DNA of 8,773 nt from Gammaproteobacteria bacterium (GCA_029335925.2 JARJMX020000179.1:1-8773); one strand, 5' to 3'; shown: positions 1-6,602, counted from the first letter of the stretch. The notes: generated from the sequence alone by a model not told the origin. Program-made: numbers and translations.

Positions 1-190
1 AGCGTGCGATGCGGTTGTCGTGGGCGATGATCTCGGACGGACAGACGAAGGTGAAATCAAGTGGCCAGAAAAACAGCACAACGTAGTGACCGCGCAAGTC
101 GGACAGACAGAAGTGCTCGTTGATGCTGCCATCGGGCATGACGGCGGGGGCAGTGAAGTCGGGGGCGTGACGGGCAACCAGAACACTCAT
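1..190 (-). CDS. 2-Cys peroxiredoxin (AhpC/TSA family), 5' part, truncated by window edge
   Basis: Thiol peroxidase that reduces hydrogen peroxide and alkyl hydroperoxides in the cytoplasm. The minus strand reads from an ATG at 190 for 63 codons to the window edge, starting [17 protein letters not shown]. It carries the peroxidatic motif [10 protein letters not shown] with the catalytic cysteine at residue 50, preceded by the usual [10 protein letters not shown] strand. The APDFTAPAV opening and FVCPSE are typical of the typical 2-Cys (AhpC/Prx1) group; the resolving cysteine would lie beyond the window. The start is supported by a GAGG ribosome site about 9 bases upstream. It diverges from hemH across a region with a candidate OxyR operator, which fits a peroxide-inducible peroxidase. 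Family assignment is firm; whether it is called ahpC or a generic peroxiredoxin cannot be settled from this fragment. Confidence 0.93.
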   Translation of the reverse strand, partial: MSVLVARHAPDFTAPAVMPDGSINEHFCLSDLRGHYVVLFFWPLDFTFVCPSEIIAHDNRIAR

Positions 191-203
191 GGTGTTTTCC
201 TCG

Positions 204-228
204 ATGAAGTGAGTTTATGAAGTGAGTT
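204..228. repeat. Tandem direct repeat, two 12-bp copies with 13-bp period
   Basis: ATGAAGTGAGTT occurs at 204-215 and again, identically, at 217-228, separated by one T. It lies in the presumed 5' untranslated leader of the peroxiredoxin, the nearer copy abutting its ribosome-binding site. It could be a slippage duplication or paired binding sites; the role is unknown. Confidence 0.8.
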
Positions 229-230
229 CG

Positions 231-257
231 TAACCAAGATAGCTGCCTTCTTGGTTA
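231..257. repeat. 27-bp dyad: perfect 9-bp inverted repeat with 9-bp spacer
   Basis: TAACCAAGA at 231-239 is exactly the reverse complement of TCTTGGTTA at 249-257. A second, overlapping inverted repeat (AAGATA at 236-241 and TATCTT at 256-261) would compete with it if the region were transcribed as RNA. The dyad covers the candidate -10 of the peroxiredoxin promoter, so it could be an operator for a dimeric repressor or a leader hairpin. No known regulator's consensus is recognised. Confidence 0.7.
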
Positions 258-264
258 TCTTCAT
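236..264 (-). promoter_or_regulatory. Candidate peroxiredoxin promoter
   Basis: On the minus strand a -10-like TATCTT (236-241) lies 17 bases downstream of a poor -35, ATGAAG (259-264). A weak -35 next to the OxyR-like site at 266-302 is what an activator-dependent promoter would show. Transcription would start near 229, about 40 bases before the ATG. The assignment rests on hexamer similarity and spacing only. Confidence 0.3.
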
Positions 265-265
265 A

Positions 266-302
266 ATGGATTGTTGTAATGACTTTGATAGTTTTTGGCT
301 AT
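266..302. promoter_or_regulatory. Candidate OxyR operator shared by peroxiredoxin and hemH
   Basis: The known OxyR tetrad is ATAG-N7-CTAT-N7-ATAG-N7-CTAT. Here the spacing is exact: ATGG (266-269), TAAT (277-280), ATAG (288-291), CTAT (299-302). The right half is perfect and the left half scores 5 of 8, giving 13 of 16 core positions. It lies between two divergent genes, a peroxiredoxin and hemH, both of which have OxyR-regulated counterparts in enteric bacteria. Binding is inferred, not shown. Confidence 0.55.
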
Positions 303-315
303 TCATGTTGTGGGG

Positions 316-344
316 TGGACAAGCTCGCTCGCGTTGCCAACAAT
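316..344 (+). promoter_or_regulatory. Candidate hemH promoter
   Basis: TGGACA (316-321, 5 of 6 to the -35 consensus) is followed after 17 bases by AACAAT (339-344, 4 of 6 to the -10). The start site would be near 351, giving a leader of about 20 bases before the ATG at 372, and the OxyR-like tetrad would sit just upstream of the -35. It is a weak match, plausible mainly because of its position. Confidence 0.3.
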
Positions 345-371
345 GTCGAGTCCTTACTCCTGGAGGCGGAC

Positions 372-1487
372 ATGTACCTGGGTGAAAAAGACTACCGCCA
401 TGGCAGCCCCGAGCAGCTCGGTGTTTTGCTGCTCAACCTCGGCACGCCGGACGCGCCGACGGAGGACGCCCTCCGCACCTACCTTGCTGAGTTCCTTAGC
501 GACCCGCGGGTGATCGAGCTGCCCCGCTGGCAGTGGTGGCCGATCCTGCACGGTATCGTCTTGCGCACCCGGCCGAAGCGTTCGGCTGAGGCCTATGCGG
601 AGGTGTGGGATCACTACGGCGCGGGTACCGGCTCGCCCCTGCTATACCTGTCCGAGCGTCAGCGTGAGGGCCTAAAGACGCGCCTGCGCGAGCGCCTGCC
701 CGGCCCGGTGGTGGTTGCCTTGGGGATGCGCTACGGCAACCCTTCCATCCCCCGCGCGCTGGAGGAGCTGCGCATGCAGGGCGCGCGTCGGGTGCTGGTG
801 TTGCCGCTCTACCCGCAGTATTCGGCCAGCACTACGGCATCCACCTTCGATGCGGTGACTGCGGCCCTGCAGAAGGCGCGCTGGCTGCCTGAGCTGCGCT
901 TCATCAATCACTACCACCGTCACCCAGCCTACATCGAGGCGCTGGCGGCTAGCGTGCGCGAGCACCAGGCCCAGCATGGCCAGCCGCAGCGGTTGATCAT
1001 GTCCTTCCACGGCGTGCCAGAGCGTTACCTCTTGCAGGGCGATCCTTATCACTGTGAATGCCATGTCACCGCGCGCCTTTTGGCTGAGCGCCTGGGGTTG
1101 GGCGAAGGGGAATGGCAGGTCTGCTTTCAGTCGCGCTTCGGCCGGGAGGAGTGGATCAAGCCCTACACCGATATGACCCTCAAGGCCTTGCCCCAACAAG
1201 GCATACGCGATGTGCAGGTGATCTGCCCCGGCTTTTCTGCCGACTGCCTGGAGACCCTGGAGGAGATCGAACAGGAAAACCGCGAGTACTTCATGCAAGC
1301 GGGTGGGGAGCGCTATAGCTATATTCCAGCGTTGAACGACCGCGCCGACCACCTCGACATGCTTGCCGAGCTCGTCATACAACACGTACAGGGCTGGCCC
1401 GAGGCTGGACCGTATGATGCCAAGGCCCAGCGTGCCGAGTGGGAGGCAAGCAAGAAACGGGCGCTTGCGCTGGGGGCAAAGCAGTGA
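372..1487 (+). CDS. hemH: Ferrochelatase (haem synthase)
   Basis: Inserts ferrous iron into protoporphyrin IX, the last step of protohaem synthesis, in the cytoplasm or at the inner membrane. The product is 371 residues, within the proteobacterial range. Motifs in order: GVLLLNLGTPDAPT (about 17-30), GMRYGNPSI (about 118-126), the family signature LPLYPQYSASTTAST (about 144-158), SFHGVPERY with the catalytic histidine at about 213, HCEC (about 227-230), QSRFGREEWIKPYTD, and CPGFSADCLETLEE with the conserved glutamate at about 294. I chose the ATG at 372 because it has a TGGAGG ribosome site 5 bases upstream and gives the usual short N-terminus before the YRHG and GVLLLNLGTP segments. The ATG at 279 in the same frame would add 31 non-conserved residues and run through the OxyR-like site. 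The stop overlaps the GTG start of the next gene. Confidence 0.97.
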   Translation: MYLGEKDYRHGSPEQLGVLLLNLGTPDAPTEDALRTYLAEFLSDPRVIELPRWQWWPILHGIVLRTRPKRSAEAYAEVWDHYGAGTGSPLLYLSERQREGLKTRLRERLPGPVVVALGMRYGNPSIPRALEELRMQGARRVLVLPLYPQYSASTTASTFDAVTAALQKARWLPELRFINHYHRHPAYIEALAASVREHQAQHGQPQRLIMSFHGVPERYLLQGDPYHCECHVTARLLAERLGLGEGEWQVCFQSRFGREEWIKPYTDMTLKALPQQGIRDVQVICPGFSADCLETLEEIEQENREYFMQAGGERYSYIPALNDRADHLDMLAELVIQHVQGWPEAGPYDAKAQRAEWEASKKRALALGAKQ

Positions 1488-2233
1488 GGTTCGGGGTGCT
1501 TGTCATTGGCGATGAGGTGCTCTCCGGGCGTCGGCAGGATCGTCACCTCCCGGCGGTCATCGAGCGGCTGGGTGCACGGGGTCTGCGCCTTTCGTGGGCG
1601 CGGCTGGTGGGCGATGACATGCAGCTTTTGGTGCAGAATCTGCGCGAGGCGCAGGCGGCCGCGGAGGCCGTGTTCTGCTTTGGCGGGATTGGTGCCACCC
1701 CCGACGATCTGACCCGCGAGGCCGCCGCGCGTGCCTTCGATCGCCCGCTGCTGCGACACCCCGAGGCCGAAACCCTGATCGTCGGCCAGTTCGGGGCGGA
1801 AGCTTTTCCGCATCGGGTGCGGATGGCCGACCTGCCCAAGGGGGCAGAGCTCATCCCCAACCCTTACAACAACGTGCCCGGGTTTTCGGTCGGGGGAATG
1901 CACTTTATGCCGGGCTTCCCCCAGATGGCGCATGCCATGCTCGACTGGGTGCTGGCCCAGCACTATGCCCATGTGGGGGATGCCGAATATGCCGAGCAGG
2001 CGCTCTGGGTTTGGGATGCCACGGAGAGCCAGTTGTTGGACCTGATGCGTGAGCTCACGGCGCGTTACCCCACGCTCAAGTTGTTCAGTTTGCCGGTGTT
2101 GCCAACGGAGCATCAGCCTCGGCGGCGCATCGAGTTGGGGCTCAAAGGGGCGCGGGAGGTCGTGGAGACCGCCATGGCTGACCTCGCGGCCGGAATCCAG
2201 GCACTGGGTTTCTCTTGGACGGGCGGAACCTGA
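1484..2233 (+). CDS. Molybdopterin-binding (MoCF/CinA N-terminal-like) domain protein
   Basis: A 249-residue stand-alone MoCF_biosynth fold protein. Visible motifs: GDEVLSGRRQD (9-19), GGIGATPDDLT (67-77), PNPYNNVPGF (126-134) and PGFP (143-146), matching the molybdopterin-binding pocket of the CinA N-terminal / MoaB / MogA superfamily. It lacks the C-terminal nicotinamide-nucleotide amidase domain of full CinA, and the roughly 80 residues after the core (about 165-249) resemble the extension of CinA-like single-domain proteins. The GTG start at 1484 shares bases with the hemH stop (GTGA overlap) and has a G-run 7 bases upstream; an in-frame ATG at 1439 inside hemH would only add residues with no family match. 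Such proteins are often labelled competence/damage-inducible protein A; the substrate is unknown. Coupling to hemH suggests co-expression, but no molybdenum-cofactor gene is nearby. Confidence 0.88.
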   Translation: MRFGVLVIGDEVLSGRRQDRHLPAVIERLGARGLRLSWARLVGDDMQLLVQNLREAQAAAEAVFCFGGIGATPDDLTREAAARAFDRPLLRHPEAETLIVGQFGAEAFPHRVRMADLPKGAELIPNPYNNVPGFSVGGMHFMPGFPQMAHAMLDWVLAQHYAHVGDAEYAEQALWVWDATESQLLDLMRELTARYPTLKLFSLPVLPTEHQPRRRIELGLKGAREVVETAMADLAAGIQALGFSWTGGT

Positions 2234-2253
2234 CCTTATCCTCGGTGCTCCAA
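2225..2253 (+). promoter_or_regulatory. Candidate sigma-E/AlgU-type promoter for the DegQ-like protease
   Basis: GGAACCT (2225-2231) differs at one base from the sigma-E -35 GGAACTT, and 17 bases later TCCAA (2249-2253) resembles the -10 TCNAA/TCTGA. It overlaps the end of the preceding gene and would start transcription about 25 bases before the protease ATG. Do-family proteases are classical envelope-stress targets. The match is partial, so this is tentative. Confidence 0.35.
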
Positions 2254-2282
2254 TGCTCACTTATTTGTGCAAGGAGAGTTCG

Positions 2283-3704
2283 ATGAAGCATCGCATCCTC
2301 AAAATCTCCCTTCTGGCTGCTGCACTGAGTTTATGTGCTCCACTGGCCGCGCTGTCCATGGCTCAGGCGGCCGATTTGCCGGACTTCGTGCAGATGGTGA
2401 AGGACGTCTCACCGGCGGTTGTGAATATCAACACCACCCAGAGGATGCCGAAACGACCGGAGTTGCCGCCTGGCATGCTGCCAGGGCTGCCCGAAGGACA
2501 TCCGTTCAATGAGCTGTTCCGCCATTTCTTCGAGGGTATTCCCCCACGTTCGCTGCCGAATGCAAAACCCGCTCGCTCGCTCGGTTCCGGCTTCATCGTT
2601 GACGCCGATGGCATCATTCTCACCAATGCCCATGTGGTGAAGGACGCCGAGAGCATCAATGTACGCCTGCAAGACAAGCGTGAGTTTCCCGCCAAGATCA
2701 TCGGCCTGGATGAGCGCACTGACGTTGCCGTGCTCAAGATCGAGGCCAGCGGACTGCCAACCGTGCGCATCGGCGATTCGGACCGCTTGCAAGTCGGTGA
2801 GTGGGTGCTGGCCATCGGTTCGCCGTTTGGTCTGGACTTCACCGCCACCCAAGGTATCGTCAGCGCCATTGGCCGCAACCTGCCGGACGAAAACTATGTG
2901 CCGTTCATCCAGACCGACGCTGCCATCAATCCCGGCAACTCGGGTGGCCCCCTGTTCAATCCGCGCGGCGAAGTGGTGGGGATCAACTCGCAAATTTACT
3001 CGCGCTCCGGCGGTTACATGGGGCTTTCTTTCGCTATCCCCATCAACACGGCCATGCAGGTGGCCGACCAGCTGCGTAAGCATGGCAAGGTCACCCGCGG
3101 CTGGCTGGGGGTGATGATCCAGCCGGTGGATGCCGATCTTGCCAAGTCCTTCGGCCTTGACCGCCCGCGCGGTGCCCTGATTGCCCAGGTCCAGCCCGGC
3201 AGTCCGGCGGACAAGGCAGGTCTCAAGGCAGGCGATGTCATCCTTGCCTTCAATGGCTATCCGATCGACGATACGGCGCAATTGCCTGCACGTGTCGCCA
3301 GCGCCGAGATCGGCAAGCGCGCCGAGGTTCAAGTGCTCCGTGAGGGCAAGGAGCGGACCCTGACAGTCACCATCCAGGCCCTGCCGGATGATGTCGAGCA
3401 GGCCGCCGATACCCTAGGTGGGGATGCTTCCACCCCCCTCGGCCTGCAGGTGCAGCCGTTGGACGCCGCCAAGCGCCAGGAATTGGGCGTAGGGCATGGC
3501 TTGCTCGTGCGCTCAGTGGGTGAAGGACCTGCAGCTCGCGCCGGGGTGCGGCCGGGGGATGTGCTCCTCGAGCTTGGCGGGGTGAAGCTCGCCTCGGCGG
3601 CGGATCTCAAGCAGGCCGCCGAGCGCATGACCAAGGGGCGTCCCGTGGCCTTGCGCCTGCTGCGTGATGGCTCGCCGTTGTTCCTCGCGCTCAAGGTCGA
3701 GTAA
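2283..3704 (+). CDS. mucD: Do/DegQ family periplasmic serine endoprotease (MucD/DegP-like)
   Basis: Exported protease-chaperone that degrades misfolded periplasmic proteins. The 473-residue product starts with a signal peptide (KHR, then hydrophobic 9-26; likely cleavage after SMAQA near residue 29). The mature part opens LPDFVQMVKDVSPAVVNI, typical of the MucD/DegQ group. The trypsin-like domain has the full triad: His117 in TNAHVV, Asp147 in ERTDVAVLK, Ser220 in GNSGGP. Two PDZ domains follow, about 272-365 (RGWLGV, GSPADKAGLKAGDVI) and about 385-470 (GPAARAGVRPGDVLLELGG). Length matches MucD/DegP. The ATG at 2283 has AAGGAG six bases upstream; further upstream in-frame codons would destroy the signal peptide. 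Unlike Pseudomonas mucD it is not next to algU-mucAB. A strong terminator follows. Choosing among the names degP, degQ and mucD is a judgement; the family is certain. Confidence 0.96.
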   Translation: MKHRILKISLLAAALSLCAPLAALSMAQAADLPDFVQMVKDVSPAVVNINTTQRMPKRPELPPGMLPGLPEGHPFNELFRHFFEGIPPRSLPNAKPARSLGSGFIVDADGIILTNAHVVKDAESINVRLQDKREFPAKIIGLDERTDVAVLKIEASGLPTVRIGDSDRLQVGEWVLAIGSPFGLDFTATQGIVSAIGRNLPDENYVPFIQTDAAINPGNSGGPLFNPRGEVVGINSQIYSRSGGYMGLSFAIPINTAMQVADQLRKHGKVTRGWLGVMIQPVDADLAKSFGLDRPRGALIAQVQPGSPADKAGLKAGDVILAFNGYPIDDTAQLPARVASAEIGKRAEVQVLREGKERTLTVTIQALPDDVEQAADTLGGDASTPLGLQVQPLDAAKRQELGVGHGLLVRSVGEGPAARAGVRPGDVLLELGGVKLASAADLKQAAERMTKGRPVALRLLRDGSPLFLALKVE

Positions 3705-3730
3705 TCTCTGCCTTTATGCGGTCATTTCGT

Positions 3731-3753
3731 GGCCCGCCTCGGCGGGCCTTTTT
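3731..3753 (+). terminator. Rho-independent terminator after the DegQ-like protease
   Basis: GGCCCGC and GCGGGCC form a 7-bp, almost pure G-C stem around a CTCG tetraloop, followed directly by TTTTT (3749-3753). It starts 26 bases after the protease stop. The glnB ATG is only 18 bases past the T-run, which leaves little room for an independent glnB promoter downstream of it. Confidence 0.88.
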
Positions 3754-3768
3754 GCATCCTGGAGTTAG

Positions 3769-4107
<339 letters not shown>

Positions 4108-4110
<3 letters not shown>

Positions 4111-4126
4111 CCCTTCGTAGGGATCA
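4108..4126. terminator. Possible hairpin between convergent glnB and nitroreductase
   Basis: CCCT (4111-4114) and AGGG (4119-4122) pair around a TCGT loop. The stem extends through one bulged A to TGA (glnB stop, 4108-4110) and TCA (nitroreductase stop on the minus strand, 4124-4126). The two genes are only 13 bases apart. There is no T-run on either side, so it is at best a weak bidirectional terminator. Confidence 0.3.
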
Positions 4127-4645
4127 GAGCTTGCGCACCATCTCCTTAAGTGGGCGGCGCGGGGTCTCCTGAGGCAGTTCGGCAGGGTAGCCGATGGGGA
4201 TCAGGGCGACGGGGCGATCATCGCCCTCGCAGCCAAGCACGCCGCGCACGCTCGCCTCATCGAATGCGCCTATCCAGCCGCAGGCCAAGCCTGCGGCGAC
4301 GGCGGCCAGCTGGGCGTAGGCCGCGGCGATGGTAGCGTCCTGGATTGCGTAAAGCTCGCGGCCACGCGCACCGTAGACCTGTTCGGAGCGTGTCGGCTGG
4401 GCGATGAAGGCGAGGGTAAGCGGTGCCTCGGCCAGGCAGGCCTGGTCATGCGCGGCATGAGCGAGCCTCCGACGGGCATCCTCGCCCTCGACCGCCACGA
4501 TGCGGTAGGCCTGCAGTCCCCCCGCACTGGGGGCGGCGGAGGCGATCTCAAGCACCGCGCTCAGCTTCTCTGGCTCTACCGGCATGTCGGTCTGGAAATG
4601 GCGGACTGAGTGGCGGTGGCGGACGGTCTCGAACAGGTCCCACAT
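4124..4645 (-). CDS. Nitroreductase family protein (FMN-dependent, small)
   Basis: Predicted FMN-binding NAD(P)H oxidoreductase of the nitroreductase superfamily, 173 residues, near the short end for the family. The N-terminal RHRHSVRHF (9-17) is the FMN-phosphate motif. APSAGGLQAYRIVAV (38-52) matches the PSAGGLQ-type segment seen in SagB-like and related branches. IQDATIAAAYAQLAAVAAGLACGWIGAF (101-128) is the central helix and flavin-proximal region, followed by RPVALIPIGYPAE (144-156) and the closing TPRRPLKEMV. The start at 4645 has AAGGAG seven bases upstream, and that site overlaps the bamD stop; the two genes are 11 bases apart and very probably co-transcribed. The physiological substrate cannot be told, and nothing links it directly to outer-membrane assembly. 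Confidence 0.9.
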   Translation of the reverse strand: MWDLFETVRHRHSVRHFQTDMPVEPEKLSAVLEIASAAPSAGGLQAYRIVAVEGEDARRRLAHAAHDQACLAEAPLTLAFIAQPTRSEQVYGARGRELYAIQDATIAAAYAQLAAVAAGLACGWIGAFDEASVRGVLGCEGDDRPVALIPIGYPAELPQETPRRPLKEMVRKL

Positions 4646-4656
4646 GGCTGCGCTCC

Positions 4657-5430
4657 TTATTTCAGCGTCTTGGCAGCTTCAGGATAGTTCAGTTCGAGCA
4701 CCTTGCGCGCGTCCGCCGCGAGGTCGGTCAGGCCGAGTTTGGTGTAGGCCTCGACCATGATCTTCAGCGCCTCGGGCATGCTCGGTGCGCCCTGGTAGCG
4801 CTCAATCAGGCCCTGCGCGCGGTTGGCAGCGGACAGCCAGGCGCCGCGCTTCATGTAGTACTGCGCCACATAAAGTTCATGCTCGGCCATCAGATTGCGC
4901 AGCTCGAGCAGGCGTTGCTGGCTATCTTCTGCATACTTGCTGGTTGGAAAGCGGCGCACCAGTTCGCTGAAGGCATTGAAGGCCTCCTGCAGCGCGTTTT
5001 GGTCTCGGCGGGACGGATCGCGCGCTTTTACGTATTCATCCACCAGCGAGGCGCCGCGCTTGAGATTGGCCAACCCCTTCAGGTAAAGGGCGTAGTCGAC
5101 ATTCTCACCGCGCGGATGTAGCTGCAGGTAGCGGTCGATGGTGGCGATGGCGGATTCCTGCTCGCCGTACTTGTAATAGGCATAGGCCGCTTCCAGCTTG
5201 GCCTGCTCGGCGTAGGGCCCGAACGGGTAGCGAGCCTCAAGGGTCTCGAACTGCTTGATCGCTTCCTCATAGTTGCCGGTCTTCAGCGCGCGGCTGGCTT
5301 GGTTGTAGATATCGGCGGCGGTGGGATAGGGGTCTTCCCCAGATTCCTTCTTGTCCTTGAACCATGAACAGCCGGAAACGAGTGCGGCGCTGAGCACCAG
5401 GGCGAGAAAGGGCAGGGAGGGGCGGAACAT
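4657..5430 (-). CDS. bamD: Outer-membrane assembly lipoprotein BamD (ComL family)
   Basis: Essential lipoprotein of the BAM complex, anchored to the inner face of the outer membrane, where it works with BamA to insert beta-barrel proteins. The 257-residue product has a lipoprotein signal peptide ending in LVSGC with the acylated cysteine at 21; Ser follows it, so there is no Asp retention signal and outer-membrane sorting is expected. TPR-like helices follow: AADIYNQASRALKTGNYEEAIKQFE (38-62), PYAEQAKLEAAYAYYKYGE (72-90), and the BamD-typical ARDPSRRDQNALQEAFNAFSELVRRFP (136-162), then AEHELYVAQYYMKRGAWLSAANR (182-204). Length agrees with E. coli BamD (about 245). The ATG at 5430 has a GAGG site 7 bases upstream. 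It is divergent from rluD, as in E. coli, and leads into the nitroreductase gene. Confidence 0.96.
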   Translation of the reverse strand: MFRPSLPFLALVLSAALVSGCSWFKDKKESGEDPYPTAADIYNQASRALKTGNYEEAIKQFETLEARYPFGPYAEQAKLEAAYAYYKYGEQESAIATIDRYLQLHPRGENVDYALYLKGLANLKRGASLVDEYVKARDPSRRDQNALQEAFNAFSELVRRFPTSKYAEDSQQRLLELRNLMAEHELYVAQYYMKRGAWLSAANRAQGLIERYQGAPSMPEALKIMVEAYTKLGLTDLAADARKVLELNYPEAAKTLK

Positions 5431-5468
5431 GCAGTCGCCTCGCGCAACGCAATAGATAGATGCATTTG

Positions 5469-5474
5469 ATTATA
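5469..5474 (-). promoter_or_regulatory. Candidate bamD -10 element (perfect TATAAT)
   Basis: On the minus strand TATAAT is a perfect -10, with TG three to four bases upstream, close to an extended -10. No good -35 is visible at the expected distance. The start would be near 5462, about 32 bases before the bamD ATG. The core TTATAA is palindromic and also reads TATAAC on the plus strand (5471-5476), so it could serve rluD too. Confidence 0.4.
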
Positions 5475-5498
5475 ACCATGGCTCATGACGAAAGGGCA

Positions 5499-5526
5499 GG
5501 GCGGAAACATCGGGCCCGCCCCGCCC
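5499..5526 (+). other. GC-rich hairpin in the rluD leader
   Basis: GGGCGG (5499-5504) pairs with CCGCCC (5521-5526) around a 16-base loop that itself contains GGGCCC. It lies between the shared -10 region and the rluD start and would be in the rluD leader if transcription starts near 5483. No T-run follows, so it is not a terminator. It may be fortuitous in GC-rich DNA. Confidence 0.35.
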
Positions 5527-5534
5527 TCTGCTAC

Positions 5535-5546
5535 CATGGCGCCATG
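5535..5546. repeat. 12-bp perfect palindrome overlapping the rluD start codon
   Basis: CATGGCGCCATG reads the same on both strands. Its right half supplies the rluD ATG (5544-5546). Its left ATG (5536) opens a three-codon frame, Met-Ala-Pro, whose TGA stop overlaps the rluD start as ATGA. In RNA it could only form a tight hairpin; as DNA it could bind a dimer. Confidence 0.75.
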
Positions 5547-6566
5547 AACGAGACACGCAACGAATTCGACGACATCCTGGATCCGGACGAGGCCGTGGAA
5601 GATGCCGACCCCAACCGGGCCGTCCTGTCCTTTGATCAGGCCGGCATGCGCCTCGACCAAGCCATCGCCCAGGTGTTCCCAGGCTACTCCCGCTCGCGCC
5701 TGACTGCCTGGCTGAAGGAGGGCAAGATCCTGGTCAACGGCCAGGCGGGCGTCGCCCCGCGCAGCGAGGTTGCGGGCGGCGAGCGCATCGAGCTTTTGGC
5801 CGAGCCGGAGGTACAGACCGAGGCCCAGCCGGAGGACCTCCCGCTTGATGTGGTGTACAGCGATGAGCACATCATCGTCATCAACAAGCCTGCCGGTCTT
5901 GTGGTGCACCCGGGCGCGGGTAACATGGCCGGCACATTGATGAACGCCCTGCTGTTCCACTTTCCCGAACTGCGCCAGCTGCCGCGCGCGGGCATTGTCC
6001 ACCGTCTGGACAAGGACACCTCCGGCCTGCTGGTGGTGGCCCGCTCCCTGTCAGCGCACAAGGCGCTGGTCGAGGCGCTCGCCGAGCGCGACATGCATCG
6101 CGAATACCTCGCGGTGGTGCAGGGCCTGCTGGTGGCCGGCGGCACGGTGGACGCACCGATCGGTCGCCACCCCCGCGAGCGCACGCGCATGGCGGTGACC
6201 GAGACCGGCCGCGAGGCCGTGACCCACTACCGCGTGGCGGAGAAGTTCCGCCAGCACACCCTGCTGCGCGTGCAGTTGGAGACCGGCCGTACGCACCAGA
6301 TCCGCGTGCACATGGCACACCTCAAACTGCCGCTGGTCGGCGACCCCGACTACGGCGGCCGCTTGCGCCTGCCGAAGGGTGCATCGAAGGAGCTGATCGA
6401 GATGCTGCGCGGCTTCCGCCGCCAGGCACTGCATGCCGCGCGGCTGGAGCTTACGCATCCTGCGACCGGTGAGCCCATGGCCTGGGAGGCCCCCATCCCC
6501 GCCGACATACAGGCGCTGATCGAGCTTCTGCGTGAGGATAAACGTCAGCATCCGGACAGCCACTGA
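5544..6566 (+). CDS. rluD: 23S rRNA pseudouridine synthase RluD
   Basis: Isomerises uridines 1911, 1915 and 1917 (E. coli numbering) in helix 69 of 23S rRNA. The 340-residue product, close to E. coli RluD (326), has an acidic N-terminal tail (about 1-25), an S4 RNA-binding domain (about 34-92; [20 protein letters not shown]) and the RluA-family catalytic domain: [16 protein letters not shown] segment ([16 protein letters not shown], 112-127), [14 protein letters not shown] with catalytic Asp156, and [13 protein letters not shown] (248-260). The extension [22 protein letters not shown] is RluD-like. I used the ATG at 5544, which yields the usual short N-terminus; it has no Shine-Dalgarno sequence, and an in-frame ATG at 5460 lies within the promoter area. 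It diverges from bamD. The commonly adjacent pgeF (yfiH) is absent: the next gene is a permease. Confidence 0.95.
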   Translation: MNETRNEFDDILDPDEAVEDADPNRAVLSFDQAGMRLDQAIAQVFPGYSRSRLTAWLKEGKILVNGQAGVAPRSEVAGGERIELLAEPEVQTEAQPEDLPLDVVYSDEHIIVINKPAGLVVHPGAGNMAGTLMNALLFHFPELRQLPRAGIVHRLDKDTSGLLVVARSLSAHKALVEALAERDMHREYLAVVQGLLVAGGTVDAPIGRHPRERTRMAVTETGREAVTHYRVAEKFRQHTLLRVQLETGRTHQIRVHMAHLKLPLVGDPDYGGRLRLPKGASKELIEMLRGFRRQALHAARLELTHPATGEPMAWEAPIPADIQALIELLREDKRQHPDSH

Positions 6567-6602
6567 TGCCAGAAAGGTCTGGACAGTCCATGCGCCTCCA
6601 CA

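Noticed and set aside
279..371. N-terminal extension of ferrochelatase from an ATG at 279
   Set aside because: No ribosome site, no similarity to ferrochelatase N-termini, and it would place coding sequence over the OxyR-like site; the ATG at 372 has a good Shine-Dalgarno sequence.
672..1385. Long open frame on the minus strand inside hemH
   Set aside because: It lies wholly antisense to a clear ferrochelatase, has no recognisable motif or ribosome site, and is expected from GC-rich codon use.
1319..2260. Minus-strand open frame of about 313 codons spanning the hemH end and the molybdopterin-binding gene
   Set aside because: Composition is His/Arg/Gln-rich nonsense-like, it is antisense to two genes with firm motifs, and it resembles no family.
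2409..3332. Minus-strand open frame of about 307 codons within the protease gene
   Set aside because: Antisense to the catalytic and PDZ domains of a complete protease; no motif of its own.
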